Origin: Streptomyces sp. Mut1
GTDB taxonomy: Bacteria; Actinomycetota; Actinomycetes; Streptomycetales; Streptomycetaceae
NCBI RefSeq assembly: GCF_030719295.1
Contig: NZ_CP120997.1
Location: forward strand, 124,001 to 188,000
Reading direction: 5' to 3'
DNA length: 64,000 nt
A model generated the notes under the pieces. That model ran no database searches. It was not told where the DNA came from and saw only the letters and a program-made list of their open reading frames with translations. The position numbers and the translations under genes are program-made. Below, one piece after another: positions 25,217-58,509 of this stretch (within the stretch, counting starts at the first letter, position 1; each line of letters opens with the position of its first letter).

Positions 25217-27084
25217 GACGCGGTCACCGGCTTCGTGTCCGCTGTCACCGGCAGCGGATACCAGCAGGCGACCCGGTGGCCCGCACCGAGGTCGTCGAGA
25301 GGCGGGGCCTGCTCGGCGCAGAGATCCTGGCGGCGTGGGCAGCGGGGCTCGAACGGGCACCCCGGCGCGGGCGCGAGCGGATCGGGCGGCGCGCCCTCGA
25401 CCGTCGGCAGGGGCCGGTCGCGGCCGGCCGTGAGGTCCGGCACCGATGTGACCAGGGCCCGGGTGTAGGGGTGACGGGTGCGGTCGGCGAGGCGGGCGGC
25501 GGGCAGCGCCTCGACGACAGTGCCCGCGTACATCACCAGGACCCGTTCGCAGAACTCTCCCACGAGCGCGATGTCATGGCTGATGAACAGGATCGCGGCG
25601 GATGTGTCCCGCCGGATGTCGGTGAGCAGCCGGGTGATCTGCCGCTGGACGGTGACGTCGAGGGCGGTGGTCGGTTCGTCGGCGATGATCAGTCCCGGCC
25701 GCACCATCAGCCCGGCGGCGATCATCACGCGTTGGCGCTGGCCGCCGGAGAGCTGGTGGGGACGTGAGCGCAGCACCGCAGGGGGCAGCCCGACCCGGCG
25801 CAGGGCATCAACGGCCTCCGCGGTGGCCTGCGCGCGGCTCGCACCGCGGTGGGTGCGGACGGCCTCGGTGAGCTGGGTGCCGATCCGCAGGGACGGGTTG
25901 AGCGCGGAAGCCGGGTTCTGGAAGATCACCGACAGGCCCGTCGCGAGGTGCCGGTCCCGTTCCTTCCGTGTCAGGGCGGCGAGGTCGGCCCCGAGCAGAC
26001 GCAGCGTGCGCCGGGACACCCGGGCGCCGTACGGGAGCAGGTCGGCGATCGCCAGCGCGGTGAGCGACTTGCCCGAACCCGACTCGCCGACGAGCCCGAC
26101 GATCTCGCCCGGCCGCAGTGAGAGGCTCACACCGCGCACCGGACGGATCGTGCCGCCCGGGGTCGGCAGTTCGACGGTGAGGTCGTCGACCTGGAGGACC
26201 GTTCCGCCCTCGGCGGGGCCGCTCGGGGCGGGCCTCTGCGCGGGGATGCGCGCCACCGGGCCGCGCCCGGCGGCGCTGCCGGCCAGGACCTCGCCGAGCA
26301 GTTGGAAGGCCAGGGCGGCGTAGAGCAGGGCCAGGCCCGGGGCGAGTGCGGGCAGCGGTTCGGCGTAGATCCGGTCGAGCCCCTGGCTGAGCAGCTGCCC
26401 CCAGTCGTAGCCGGGTGGCTGGACGCCCAGGCCGAGGAAGCTCAGCCCGGAGAGCGCGACCAGGGCGGTGCCCGCCGCCGTGGTGACGCTCAGGAGCAGC
26501 GGCTCGGCGATGTTGGGCAGGACATGACGCCACAGCAGCCGGTGGCGGCGCAGGCCGAGGACCCGGGCCGCGGCCAGGTGGTCGGTGCCGGCGACGCCCG
26601 CGGCGAGGGTCTGGGCGAGCCGGGCGAACCCGGGTACGGCCGCGGCGGCGAGGGCCAGCACCGCACCCGTCGTGCCCGCGCCGAACACCACCGCGAGGAA
26701 CATCGCGAGCAGGAGCGCCGGGAAGGCGAGCAGGAGGTTGATCAGCCCGGCCGTCAGCCGGCGGGCGCGCCGTCCGAGGACGGCGGTGCAGGCCCCGAGG
26801 AGCACACCGGCGGTCGCACCGAGCACGACCGACGCCAGCGCGAGCAGCAGGGAGGGGCGGGTGGCCGTCAGGACGCGGGCCAGCAGGTCCCGGCCGAGAC
26901 CGTCCGTGCCGGCCGGGTGCGCTGCCGAGGGGCCCAGGAGCACGGCCGAGGGATTCGGGCGGTCGGCCGCCGCGCCCCACAGGAGCGGGCCGGCCAGGGC
27001 GAGCACGACGAGCGACGCCAGCATGACGCCGGTGACCCAGGCCATGGGTGAGCGCCCGAGCGCGGAGGGACGGGGCATGGTCAC
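25213..27084 (-). CDS. Fused ABC permease-ATPase (OppC + OppD)
   Basis: The 623-residue protein joins two subunits. Residues 1-~275 form a DppC/OppC-type permease with six hydrophobic helices and the EAA-like loop AARVLGLRRHRLLWRHVLPN; residues ~300-620 form an ATPase with GESGSGKSL, LSGGQRQRVMIAAGL, IIADEPTTALDV, and a C-terminal Cys cluster (CPFEPRCPRRQDLC) typical of OppD. Such fusions are uncommon but known in actinobacteria. GTG 27084 overlaps the stop of the OppB gene. Confidence 0.85.
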   Translation of the reverse strand: MTMPRPSALGRSPMAWVTGVMLASLVVLALAGPLLWGAAADRPNPSAVLLGPSAAHPAGTDGLGRDLLARVLTATRPSLLLALASVVLGATAGVLLGACTAVLGRRARRLTAGLINLLLAFPALLLAMFLAVVFGAGTTGAVLALAAAAVPGFARLAQTLAAGVAGTDHLAAARVLGLRRHRLLWRHVLPNIAEPLLLSVTTAAGTALVALSGLSFLGLGVQPPGYDWGQLLSQGLDRIYAEPLPALAPGLALLYAALAFQLLGEVLAGSAAGRGPVARIPAQRPAPSGPAEGGTVLQVDDLTVELPTPGGTIRPVRGVSLSLRPGEIVGLVGESGSGKSLTALAIADLLPYGARVSRRTLRLLGADLAALTRKERDRHLATGLSVIFQNPASALNPSLRIGTQLTEAVRTHRGASRAQATAEAVDALRRVGLPPAVLRSRPHQLSGGQRQRVMIAAGLMVRPGLIIADEPTTALDVTVQRQITRLLTDIRRDTSAAILFISHDIALVGEFCERVLVMYAGTVVEALPAARLADRTRHPYTRALVTSVPDLTAGRDRPLPTVEGAPPDPLAPAPGCPFEPRCPRRQDLCAEQAPPLDDLGAGHRVACWYPLPVTADTKPVTAS

Positions 27085-28049
27085 AACTCCCGGATCGCCG
27101 AGCGGGGATCGAGCACGGCGAGCAGCACGTCGACCAGGAGACCGGCGAGCAGCACGGTGGTGCCTAGCACCAGCACCATGGCCTGGACCACCGGGTAGTC
27201 CTGCGCGACCACGGACTGGGCCATGGCGGAGCCGATGCCGGGCCAGGCGAAGACCTTCTCGACCAGCACGGTGCCCGCGACGAGGGCGGGCAGCAGGCTC
27301 CCGGCGACGGTGAGCGTGGCGGCGGCCATGTTCGGTGCCGCGTGCCGGAGACAGCGGCGTGCGGACGACAGCCGCTTGCTCCGGGCGGTGCGCAGGTAGT
27401 CCTCGTTGAGCACCTTCAGCGCCTCCACTCTGACCAGGCGTAACAGCATCGCGGTGGGAGTGAGGGAGAGCGCGAGGACGGGGAGGACGAGGGACGCGAC
27501 GCCCGCCGCTCCGGCCACCGGGAACAGGGGAAGGCCGACGGCGAGCAGCGCGGTGAGCCCGGACGCCAGCACGAAGTCCGGCACCCCGGTCAGTCCGGCC
27601 GTGACCGAGGTGAACACCAGCTCGGTGCGCGGGCGGCGGCCGTCGCGGGTGCGGAGGGCGGCGAGCAGGCCGCCGGGCAGGGCGATGGCGAGAGCGGTGA
27701 GGAAGGCGAGACCGGCGATCTCCAGCGTGGCCGGCAGCCGGGTGCGGACCAGTTCCGCGACCGGTGCTCCGGTGACCAGCGAGGTACCGAGGTCGCCGTG
27801 CAGGAGGCCGTCCACGTAGTGCCGGTACTGGGACAGGAAGGGCGTGTCGAGCCCGAGGGCGTGCCTGCGGGCGGCCACCAGACCGGGGGCGGCGTCGACG
27901 CCGAGCGCGGCCCTGACCGGATCGCCCGGGATGAGGCGGACCATCGCGAAGGACGCGGTGAGCACGATGCCCAGGGAGACGGCGAGCCTGAGACCGCGGC
28001 GGCCGAGGAACACGGTCCAGGGGTGCCGGAGCAGCTGGGGAACGGACAT
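27081..28049 (-). CDS. ABC importer permease (OppB/DppB-like)
   Basis: The 322-residue permease has the family N-terminus (FAMVRLIPGDPVRAALG), the periplasmic YRHYVDGLLHGDLGTSL, and the EAA loop YLRTARSKRLSSARRCLRHAAPN, ending GLLVDVLLAVLDPR. It partners the OppC half of the downstream fusion. ATG 28049 begins the conserved part. Confidence 0.85.
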   Translation of the reverse strand: MSVPQLLRHPWTVFLGRRGLRLAVSLGIVLTASFAMVRLIPGDPVRAALGVDAAPGLVAARRHALGLDTPFLSQYRHYVDGLLHGDLGTSLVTGAPVAELVRTRLPATLEIAGLAFLTALAIALPGGLLAALRTRDGRRPRTELVFTSVTAGLTGVPDFVLASGLTALLAVGLPLFPVAGAAGVASLVLPVLALSLTPTAMLLRLVRVEALKVLNEDYLRTARSKRLSSARRCLRHAAPNMAAATLTVAGSLLPALVAGTVLVEKVFAWPGIGSAMAQSVVAQDYPVVQAMVLVLGTTVLLAGLLVDVLLAVLDPRSAIREL

Positions 28050-28062
28050 GGTGGGTCCCGGG

Positions 28063-29640
28063 TCACTGGTGGAGGCGGATGCTGGTGGGTACGAGCTGTC
28101 CGCCGAAGGTGGTGGTGAAGGTGGTGCGGTAGCCGTACACACTGCTCCGGCCCTCGGCGATCGGCAGCGCGTCGGCCGAGCGGAGGAGCGCGGCGGCCGC
28201 CCTGTTCCAGGTGCCGCATCCCGTGGTGCCGGTCTTCCGGAGGGCCTGGGCGACAAGGGTGTCGTATTCGGGGTTGTCCACCCCGGCGAAGTTGAGGCCC
28301 TGGGAGGGGCCGGAGAAGAAGGGAATGAAGCCGGTCGGCAGGGCGAAGCCGGGTGTGCTGCCGACCACGACGTCGAAGTCCGCGGTCTCGTACATGGCGT
28401 TGACGAGGGCGGGCAGGCTCTCGCTGACCAGGTCGACCTCGGCACCGAGCGCCGTCCACTCCCGGGCCATCAGCTCGGCGACGGAGGCCAGCGTCGGGCC
28501 GAGGTCCGGGCTGGTGATCAGCCGGAGCCGTAGTGGCTGCCCGTCCTTGGTCAGGGGGCCGCCGGCGGTACGGGTCCAGCCGGCGGCGCGCAGGGCCTCG
28601 GTGGCGTTCCGCGCGGGCAGGTTGGCGTCGGCGAGGTCGGTGTGGCAGACGGCGCCCTCGGCGCCGAAGTCGGTGGCGGGGCTGCCGGTGCCGCCGACGG
28701 CGACGTTGGCGAGCCCCTGGCGGTCGAGGGCGGAGACCAGGGCGCGGCGAAGTGCCCGGTCGGCGAGCACCCGGCCGTCGCGCTGGTTGAAGAACGTCAG
28801 CCCGATCACGGTCGCCACGTCGGTGGTGGCCAGGCCGCGGCCGGTGAGCCGGGCACGGTCCGGCCCGCTCACGTGCGCGATGTCGATGGCCCCGGTGATC
28901 AGCAGGTTCGCCGCCGTGGAGGCTTGGGGCACCACGGAGATCTCGATGTGCTCGGGGAGACCTGGTTCGGAGGCCGTCGCCCCGGCGGGCCCCCAGGCGT
29001 AGTCGTCGCGGACGGTGAACTCGTACGGTCCGCCGGGGGTGTAGCGGGTCAGCACGTAGGGGCCGGTGCCCTGGCTGGAACGTTCCAGCGCCCGGGGCCG
29101 GCCGAGTCCGGCGGGGCAGACGATCGGCAGCAGGCCGATCGTGCGGGTGAGGAAGGGGAAGGGGGTGGCGGCTCTCACCGACACCGTGCCGGTCCCGTCG
29201 TCGGCGCTCGCCGTGAACGGGACGTTCGGGAGGACGGTCAGGGCGCCGGCGAGCTGTTTGTCCGGGTCTCCCGCGTAGGTGAGCGACCGGGCCACCGCGG
29301 AGGCGGTGAGGGCGGTGCCGTCGGAACAGGTGATCCCGGGGCGGAGGGTGAAGGCTGCCTCGGTGGCCGTGGCATGCCAGGAGGAGGCCAGGCCGGTGAC
29401 CAGGGCGCCGTCCGGGGCGAGGTTGACCAGGGAGTCGTAGGCGTAGCGGGCCTGGGAGGCGCCGAAGGCGGAGTACGGATCAAAGCTGGGCGTCTCGCTG
29501 GACTCGGCGATCCTGACGGTGCCGCGGTGCACCAGGGGGGTGGTCGTCGAGGAGGTGGCGACGCCGCCGCAGCCGCTCAGCGCGAGGGCCGAGGCGGTGA
29601 GGGCGGCCGCCAGGGCGGCCGGCGGTGTGCGTCGGAACAT
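28063..29640 (-). CDS. Family 5 extracellular solute-binding lipoprotein
   Basis: The 525-residue lipoprotein has a signal peptide with lipobox LSGC (Cys24). The mature protein follows the SBP_bac_5 pattern: SFDPYSAFGASQARYAYDSLVNL near the start, GTGPYVLTRY in the middle, and a central VGLTFFNQRDGR-type strand. It delivers a peptide, nickel chelate or similar ligand to the OppBCDF importer encoded downstream. First gene of the operon. Confidence 0.85.
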   Translation of the reverse strand: MFRRTPPAALAAALTASALALSGCGGVATSSTTTPLVHRGTVRIAESSETPSFDPYSAFGASQARYAYDSLVNLAPDGALVTGLASSWHATATEAAFTLRPGITCSDGTALTASAVARSLTYAGDPDKQLAGALTVLPNVPFTASADDGTGTVSVRAATPFPFLTRTIGLLPIVCPAGLGRPRALERSSQGTGPYVLTRYTPGGPYEFTVRDDYAWGPAGATASEPGLPEHIEISVVPQASTAANLLITGAIDIAHVSGPDRARLTGRGLATTDVATVIGLTFFNQRDGRVLADRALRRALVSALDRQGLANVAVGGTGSPATDFGAEGAVCHTDLADANLPARNATEALRAAGWTRTAGGPLTKDGQPLRLRLITSPDLGPTLASVAELMAREWTALGAEVDLVSESLPALVNAMYETADFDVVVGSTPGFALPTGFIPFFSGPSQGLNFAGVDNPEYDTLVAQALRKTGTTGCGTWNRAAAALLRSADALPIAEGRSSVYGYRTTFTTTFGGQLVPTSIRLHQ

Positions 29641-30165
29641 GGAGTCATGGTGCCACCGGAGCCCACCCGTGATGAGCCAACTCCCTTGCGCGGAAAGCGT
29701 GTTCGAACCCCTGGGGCCGCCCGGCCGCTTGGCCTGGGACGGCGGGGGCGACCGGGACGGCCGAGCCTGATTCACCCGTATGAGTCACACCTGGCCCTCC
29801 TTGCGGAGCCGAGGGGTCGGGCGATGCGGCAGCGGACGGGAAAAGCACGTGAATTACATCAGGGACCGATAATCCGATTATCGTGCAGATGAATGTTCGG
29901 ATGCGCTCAATTCAGGACACGCGGAAAGTCCACCGACACTCACACGAGTGAATCAAGCGGCAGCCATTTGGCCCAGGCAGGCACGGTTCGACTACCGTGA
30001 TCACGGGACGGCGCGTTCCGGTGTCCAGGAATTCGATTCCGAGTGAGTCTCCGAGTGAGTTCCGGATTTCGAGACGGAATGCTTCATACCCGCCCGGCTG
30101 TGCGCTGCTCCCGTTCTCGTGCCCGGGTTCCCTGTCATACGTATGCGTGGAGAGGATGGAGCGTC
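29641..30165. other. Divergent intergenic region, 525 bp
   Basis: The region holds the promoters of the importer operon (left) and the DUF5132 gene (right). It is less GC-rich than its surroundings and contains one clear palindrome at 29867-29883. No convincing gene was seen. Confidence 0.6.
29867..29883. promoter_or_regulatory. Palindrome, possible operator
   Basis: CGATAAT-CCG-ATTATCG has perfect 7-bp arms, is AT-rich against the background, and lies mid-way in the divergent region. No adjacent regulator gene is present, so the binding protein is unknown. Confidence 0.5.
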
Positions 30166-30492
30166 ATGCCGCCTGTAGTACCGCCCTTTCTGGTCGGACT
30201 CATCGTCGCACCACTGGCCAAGCGTCTGCTCAAGCCACTGGTCGGCGGAGTCGTCAAAGCGTCCGTCGGCATCGCGATGGAGGTGAAGAAGGCGGCCCAC
30301 GAGGCCGGGGAGAACATCCACGACCTCGCGGCCGAGGTGGCCGCCGATGTGGTGGCCGCCCAGATCGCCGCCGCTGAGACCGAGGGCCACTCCGTTCCCG
30401 GCCAGCATGCGGCCGGGAGCGGCGCCAAGGGGGACCGGAGGGCCCCGAAGATCCGCGCGACCGCCGAGAGCGCCGCCGGCAAGGCGAACTGA
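30166..30492 (+). CDS. DUF5132 domain protein
   Basis: The 108-residue protein begins MPPVVPPFLVGLIVAPLAKRL, a proline-rich start and one hydrophobic segment, followed by a helical VGIAMEVKKAAHEAGENIHDLAAEVAADV stretch. This is the DUF5132 pattern, usually encoded beside transporters with heavy-metal-associated-like domains. GGATGGAG precedes ATG 30166. Probably membrane-attached; function unknown. Confidence 0.75.
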   Translation: MPPVVPPFLVGLIVAPLAKRLLKPLVGGVVKASVGIAMEVKKAAHEAGENIHDLAAEVAADVVAAQIAAAETEGHSVPGQHAAGSGAKGDRRAPKIRATAESAAGKAN

Positions 30493-30510
30493 CGGTCCGT
30501 GTGAACCCGC

Positions 30511-30568
30511 GGCCGCCATCGGGCGCGTCCGCCGATCGATATCGGCGGGACGCGTCAGGGTGGCGGCC
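30511..30568. terminator. Large nested hairpin terminator
   Basis: GGCCGCCA/TGGCGGCC (30511-30518 with 30561-30568) encloses CGCGTCC-GCCGAT/ATCGGC-GGACGCG (30524-30536 with 30541-30554, one bulge) around a 4-nt loop. It follows the DUF5132 stop and may partly insulate the exporter gene. Confidence 0.8.
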
Positions 30569-30684
30569 GTTCGCGGGCCGACCTGCCGCAGTGAATTCCT
30601 TTCAGCATTTCCCGCTCCGTCGCCGCGATCCGTCGTATCCGTAACGGAATTTCCGCGACCTCCGCAAACAGGTGAACGTACAAC

Positions 30685-32964
30685 ATGCCATCGCTACTGG
30701 GTGCCGCATCCGGATTCCGCTCCATGGAACCGGATACGAGCCCTCGCTCGGTCACGCCGGGCCGCCAGCGCTGGGACGTCGGGCTCGTCGTCGGACGCCC
30801 CCGGACGGCCGAACTCCTGGCCGCCGCGCTGCGCCACATTCCCGGGATCACCGAGGCCCAGGCCAGTCCGGTCACCGGAGGGGTGCTCGTCCGGCATGAC
30901 GCGCGCCTGCGTGCCACGGACATCGGCCGGATCATCCGCAGAGCCGTCACCCGGGTCGCGGAGGAGACGGTGGGCACCGGGCGCACACCCACGCCCGTCC
31001 CGACGGCGGACCGCGGCCTGGTCGTGCGCCCGGTGCTCGCCGTCGGCGGCGGGGTCGCGGCCGGCGCCGCGCTGCTCAGGGGGCCGGCACTGAGCAGGCA
31101 GCTGGTGGCCGCGGGCGGGGTGGCCGTGGCGACCGCGGTCGTCCTGCGCAAGGCCTGGCGCAGAACGGCCGACGCCGCGCAGACCGCGGCCGGGCCCGGT
31201 TCCGCACGCCATCCCCTGCTGGAGATCGCCGGTCCGCACCGCCGCCGCCTCTACCGCGCCGCAGCTCTGTCCGTCGCCTGCCAGGCCGCGGAGATGGCGC
31301 TCGGCACCTTCCTCGGCTGGACCGGCCTGGTGCTCATCAAGGGCGAGGCTGCACCGCTGGCCCTCCTCGGCCTGACCACGGCCTCCGCCCAGCTCTGGGG
31401 GCTGGCCGGGCTGGTGGCCGCCGCCTGCGCCGCGGTGGCGGGCCTCTCGTACGCCTCGAACCTCCAGTGGCGCAGGCTCGGCCAGGACATCGAGCACGAC
31501 TGGCGGGGCCGCACGTACCGACACGTCCAGCACCTCGACCTGGGACAGCTGGAGGGCGAGCGGACCAGCCGGGTGGCCGGCACACTCACCAACGACGTCG
31601 GCCAGCTGGGCGCCTTCTTCGCGGGCCCGGCCAACGACATGCTGCAACTCGGCACGAGTCTGGCCCTCCTGGTGCCGGCGTTCCTCCTGCTGGCACCGCA
31701 GATCGCCTGGATCGCGTTCCTCCCGATCCCGGTCATCGCCTGGCTGTCACTGCGCCACCAGGACAAGGCCGCCGCCGACTACGCCACCACCGGCGAACGC
31801 CGCGCCGGGCTGGGCAGCCAGGTGATCAACTCGCTGGAGGCCGGTGCGACCGTCAAGAGCTTCTGCACCGAGGACTACGAGGCCGAGCGCGTCGACAAGC
31901 TGAGCGAAGCGGTCCAGGAGAGCAGCCGGCAGACCGACCGGAGCACGATCCACCACGCCGAGACCATCCGGGCCTGCACCACCGCCTCCATGGCCGGCAC
32001 CCTGCTGATCGGCGGCCGTTCCGTCCTCAACGGCACCCTGCGCTTCGAGGTGTTCAGCCCTCTCATCGGACTCCCTCAGATGCTGCTCATGCGGATGAGC
32101 CGGCTCGGCGGCATCGCCGACCAGTACCAGCGCACCCTCGCCTCGTACGACCGGATCCAGCGGCTGCGCGAACTGCCGGTCGAGGCCGACGGCGGCGACG
32201 GGACACTCGACCCCGCCGAGGTCCGGGGCGAGATCGTCCTCGACGGCGTCACCTTCGCCTACCCCGGCCGGCCGGCCACGCTGGAGAATCTCTCGCTGAC
32301 CATCCCGGCCGGCCGGGTCACCGCCCTGGTGGGCGCCACCGGCTCGGGGAAGACGACGATCGCCAGACTCCTGATGCGCTTCCAGGACGCCGAAGCCGGC
32401 AGGGTGCTGCTCGACGGACAGGACGTCCGGGACCTGCGACGGCACGACCTGCGCCACTCCATCGGCTTCGTCGCGCAGGACCCCTTCCTCTTCGACGGCA
32501 GCATCGCCGACAACATCCGCTACGGAAGCTTCGGCGCCTCGGACGAGGCCGTGGTGCAAGCGTCGACCATGGCCGAGGCGCACCCCTTCATCGCGACACT
32601 GCCCGACGGCTACGACACCCTGATCGGTGAGCGCGGCGCCGCGCTCTCCGGCGGCCAGCGGCAGCGGATCGCCCTGGCGCGCGCGATCCTCAAGAACTCG
32701 CCGGTCGTCATCCTCGACGAGGCCACCTCCGCCGTGGACAACGAGACCGAGGCCGCCATCCAGCGCACCCTGCGGAGCTTCGCGGCCGACCGGACGATGG
32801 TCGTCATCGCCCACCGTCTCTCCACGGTCCGCCACGCCGACCGGATCTACGTCATGGACAAGGGTGGCGTCGTCGCCGAACAGGGCACCCACGACGAACT
32901 CCTCGCCCAGCACGGGCTCTACGCATCCCTCTGGCAGCTCCAGGCCGGCGAACTCGCCGCCTGA
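30685..32964 (+). CDS. ABC exporter (transmembrane + ATPase) with heavy-metal-associated-like head
   Basis: The 759-residue protein has three parts. Residues ~30-110 resemble a heavy-metal-associated-type domain (WDVGLVVGRPRTAELLAAALRHIPGITEAQASPVTGGVLVRHD) but lack the CxxC metal site. Residues ~150-480 form the six-helix exporter domain. Residues ~510-750 are an ATPase with Walker A GATGSGKT (Lys556), LSGGQRQRIALARAI, VVILDEATSAVD and IAHRLSTV. It lies 90 bases before the giant NRPS and is the only exporter close to it, so it may export the peptide; equally it may pair with the DUF5132 protein. ATG 30685 has AGGTGA 9 nt upstream. Confidence 0.8.
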   Translation: MPSLLGAASGFRSMEPDTSPRSVTPGRQRWDVGLVVGRPRTAELLAAALRHIPGITEAQASPVTGGVLVRHDARLRATDIGRIIRRAVTRVAEETVGTGRTPTPVPTADRGLVVRPVLAVGGGVAAGAALLRGPALSRQLVAAGGVAVATAVVLRKAWRRTADAAQTAAGPGSARHPLLEIAGPHRRRLYRAAALSVACQAAEMALGTFLGWTGLVLIKGEAAPLALLGLTTASAQLWGLAGLVAAACAAVAGLSYASNLQWRRLGQDIEHDWRGRTYRHVQHLDLGQLEGERTSRVAGTLTNDVGQLGAFFAGPANDMLQLGTSLALLVPAFLLLAPQIAWIAFLPIPVIAWLSLRHQDKAAADYATTGERRAGLGSQVINSLEAGATVKSFCTEDYEAERVDKLSEAVQESSRQTDRSTIHHAETIRACTTASMAGTLLIGGRSVLNGTLRFEVFSPLIGLPQMLLMRMSRLGGIADQYQRTLASYDRIQRLRELPVEADGGDGTLDPAEVRGEIVLDGVTFAYPGRPATLENLSLTIPAGRVTALVGATGSGKTTIARLLMRFQDAEAGRVLLDGQDVRDLRRHDLRHSIGFVAQDPFLFDGSIADNIRYGSFGASDEAVVQASTMAEAHPFIATLPDGYDTLIGERGAALSGGQRQRIALARAILKNSPVVILDEATSAVDNETEAAIQRTLRSFAADRTMVVIAHRLSTVRHADRIYVMDKGGVVAEQGTHDELLAQHGLYASLWQLQAGELAA

Positions 32965-32983
32965 CCGCAGGAATCCGCTCCCC

Positions 32984-33012
32984 GCCGACCGCGTGACGCC
33001 ACCGCGGTCGGC
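32984..33012. terminator. Hairpin between the exporter and the NRPS
   Basis: GCCGACCGCG (32984-32993) and CGCGGTCGGC (33003-33012) form a perfect 10-bp stem with a 9-nt loop, 42 bases before the NRPS start codon. It could end the exporter transcript or act as an attenuator for the NRPS operon. Confidence 0.65.
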
Positions 33013-33054
33013 GAGCCCTGCGCGCATGCCACCCACACCTCTGGAGGTACCCCC

Positions 33055-57000
<23,946 letters not shown>

Positions 57001-57003
57001 CCC

Positions 57004-57219
57004 ATGACCAATCCCTTCGACGACCAGGACGGCACCTTCGTCGTCCTCGTCAACGACGAGAACCAGCACTCGCTGTGGCCGCAGTTCGCGGACGTGCCGG
57101 CCGGCTGGACCGTCTCCCACGGCCCCGGCACCCACGCCGCCTGCCTGGAGCACATCGAGCGGACCTGGACCGACATGCGGCCCAAGAGCCTTGCGGACGC
57201 CATGGACGCGCAGCGGTAG
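57004..57219 (+). CDS. MbtH-like protein
   Basis: The 71-residue protein matches Mbt[16 protein letters not shown], then SHGPGTH and WTDMRPKSL. MbtH proteins bind and activate adenylation domains. It starts 3 bases after the NRPS stop, with GGAGGA within the NRPS end, so it is in the same operon; the Tyr and Thr modules are the usual MbtH clients. Confidence 0.95.
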   Translation: MTNPFDDQDGTFVVLVNDENQHSLWPQFADVPAGWTVSHGPGTHAACLEHIERTWTDMRPKSLADAMDAQR

Positions 57220-57229
57220 AGCGGCCGAC

Positions 57230-58483
57230 ATGACCTCCACCGAAACACTGGGCGGGACTCGCGACGCCGCGGGCCCCGCCCGGTCCGACGACCTCGCCGC
57301 GGCCCTGCTCACTGCCGGGGCCCGGCGGGACCCGTACCCCTTCTACGCCCGCATGCGGCGCGAGGACCCGGTCCACCGCAGCCCTCAGGGCGTCTGGTAC
57401 CTCACCCGGTACGCCGACGTCGAGGCGGCGCTCTGCGATCTGCGGCTGTCCAACGACCGGGACAGGATGACCCGCGCGTGCAGCGCGCTCGGCGGCGACA
57501 TGAAAGCCCTCAGCCGGCTCACCGAGCGACTCGGCCGGGTGATGACCAACACCGATCCGCCGGACCACGCCCGGCTGCGCAAACTGGCCAACCGGGCCTT
57601 CACCGCCCGCCGCGTCGAGGCCCTGCGCGACCGTGTCCAGGAGATCGTGGACCGGCTCATCGACGAGGCGGTCGCCGCCGGGCCGGTCATGGACCTGATC
57701 GAGGCGGTCGCCTCCCCCCTGCCCATGTCCGTCGTCTGTGAGCTGTTCGGCATCCCCGACGAGGACCGGCCGCGGGTCAAGACCTGGTTCCGCCGCTTCG
57801 GCCGGCTCAGCGAGGACATCGGCAAGTCCGAGACCGCGATCGACCAGTACGAGGAGTACCTGTCCGGTCTCATCCGGCAGCGCAGGCGCGAGCCGGGCGA
57901 CGACCTGATCAGCGCCCTGGTCGCCACGCAGTCGCAGGACGACCGGCTCACCGACTCCGAACTGCTGTCCACCTGCTTCGTCCTGATCACCGCCGGCGAC
58001 GAGACCACCACGCACCTGATCGCCAACGGCGTGCTGGCCCTGCTGCGCCACCCGGACCAGCTGGCCCGGCTCCGCGCCGACCCCGATCTGACCCGCAGGG
58101 CCGTCGAGGAACTGGCCCGCTACGACACGGTGACCCAGGCGATCGTCCGGGTCGTCGCCGAGGACCTGGAGATCGGCGGACGGACGTTGCGGGAGGGCGA
58201 GTTGGTGTACCTGTTCCTCGGCGCCACCAACCGCGACCCCGAGCGCTTCGAGAACCCCGACCGGCTCGACCTGACCCGCCCCGGCAACCGGCACCTCAGC
58301 TTCGGCCACGGCCCGCACTTCTGCCTCGGCGGCCCGCTGGCCAAGCTCCAGGCGGAGGTGGCCGTCGGCACACTGGTGCGCCGGCTGCCCGGTCTGCGCC
58401 TCGCCGACGGGGCGGTGCTCGACTGGCGGCCCAACCCGCTGCAACGGCGCCTGAGCGCCCTCCCCCTCACCCACCGACCGTGA
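57230..58483 (+). CDS. Cytochrome P450, predicted proline oxidase for Ahp formation
   Basis: The 417-residue soluble bacterial P450 (CYP105/107-like pattern) has I-helix AGDETTTH, ExxR in EELAR, RDPERFENP and the heme loop FGHGPHFCLGG with Cys365. It is the only oxygenase in the operon, 10 bases after mbtH, and its stop overlaps the possible GTG start of the next gene. In the Ahp-cyclodepsipeptides proline is oxidised at C5; ring opening and closure onto the next amide then give Ahp. A P450 encoded with a Pro module fits that step. The alternative, hydroxylation of another residue, cannot be excluded. ATG 57230 is chosen; the longer frame overlaps mbtH. Confidence 0.9.
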   Translation: MTSTETLGGTRDAAGPARSDDLAAALLTAGARRDPYPFYARMRREDPVHRSPQGVWYLTRYADVEAALCDLRLSNDRDRMTRACSALGGDMKALSRLTERLGRVMTNTDPPDHARLRKLANRAFTARRVEALRDRVQEIVDRLIDEAVAAGPVMDLIEAVASPLPMSVVCELFGIPDEDRPRVKTWFRRFGRLSEDIGKSETAIDQYEEYLSGLIRQRRREPGDDLISALVATQSQDDRLTDSELLSTCFVLITAGDETTTHLIANGVLALLRHPDQLARLRADPDLTRRAVEELARYDTVTQAIVRVVAEDLEIGGRTLREGELVYLFLGATNRDPERFENPDRLDLTRPGNRHLSFGHGPHFCLGGPLAKLQAEVAVGTLVRRLPGLRLADGAVLDWRPNPLQRRLSALPLTHRP

Positions 58484-58509
58484 ACGACGACGAAGGAGCG
58501 GTACCCACC

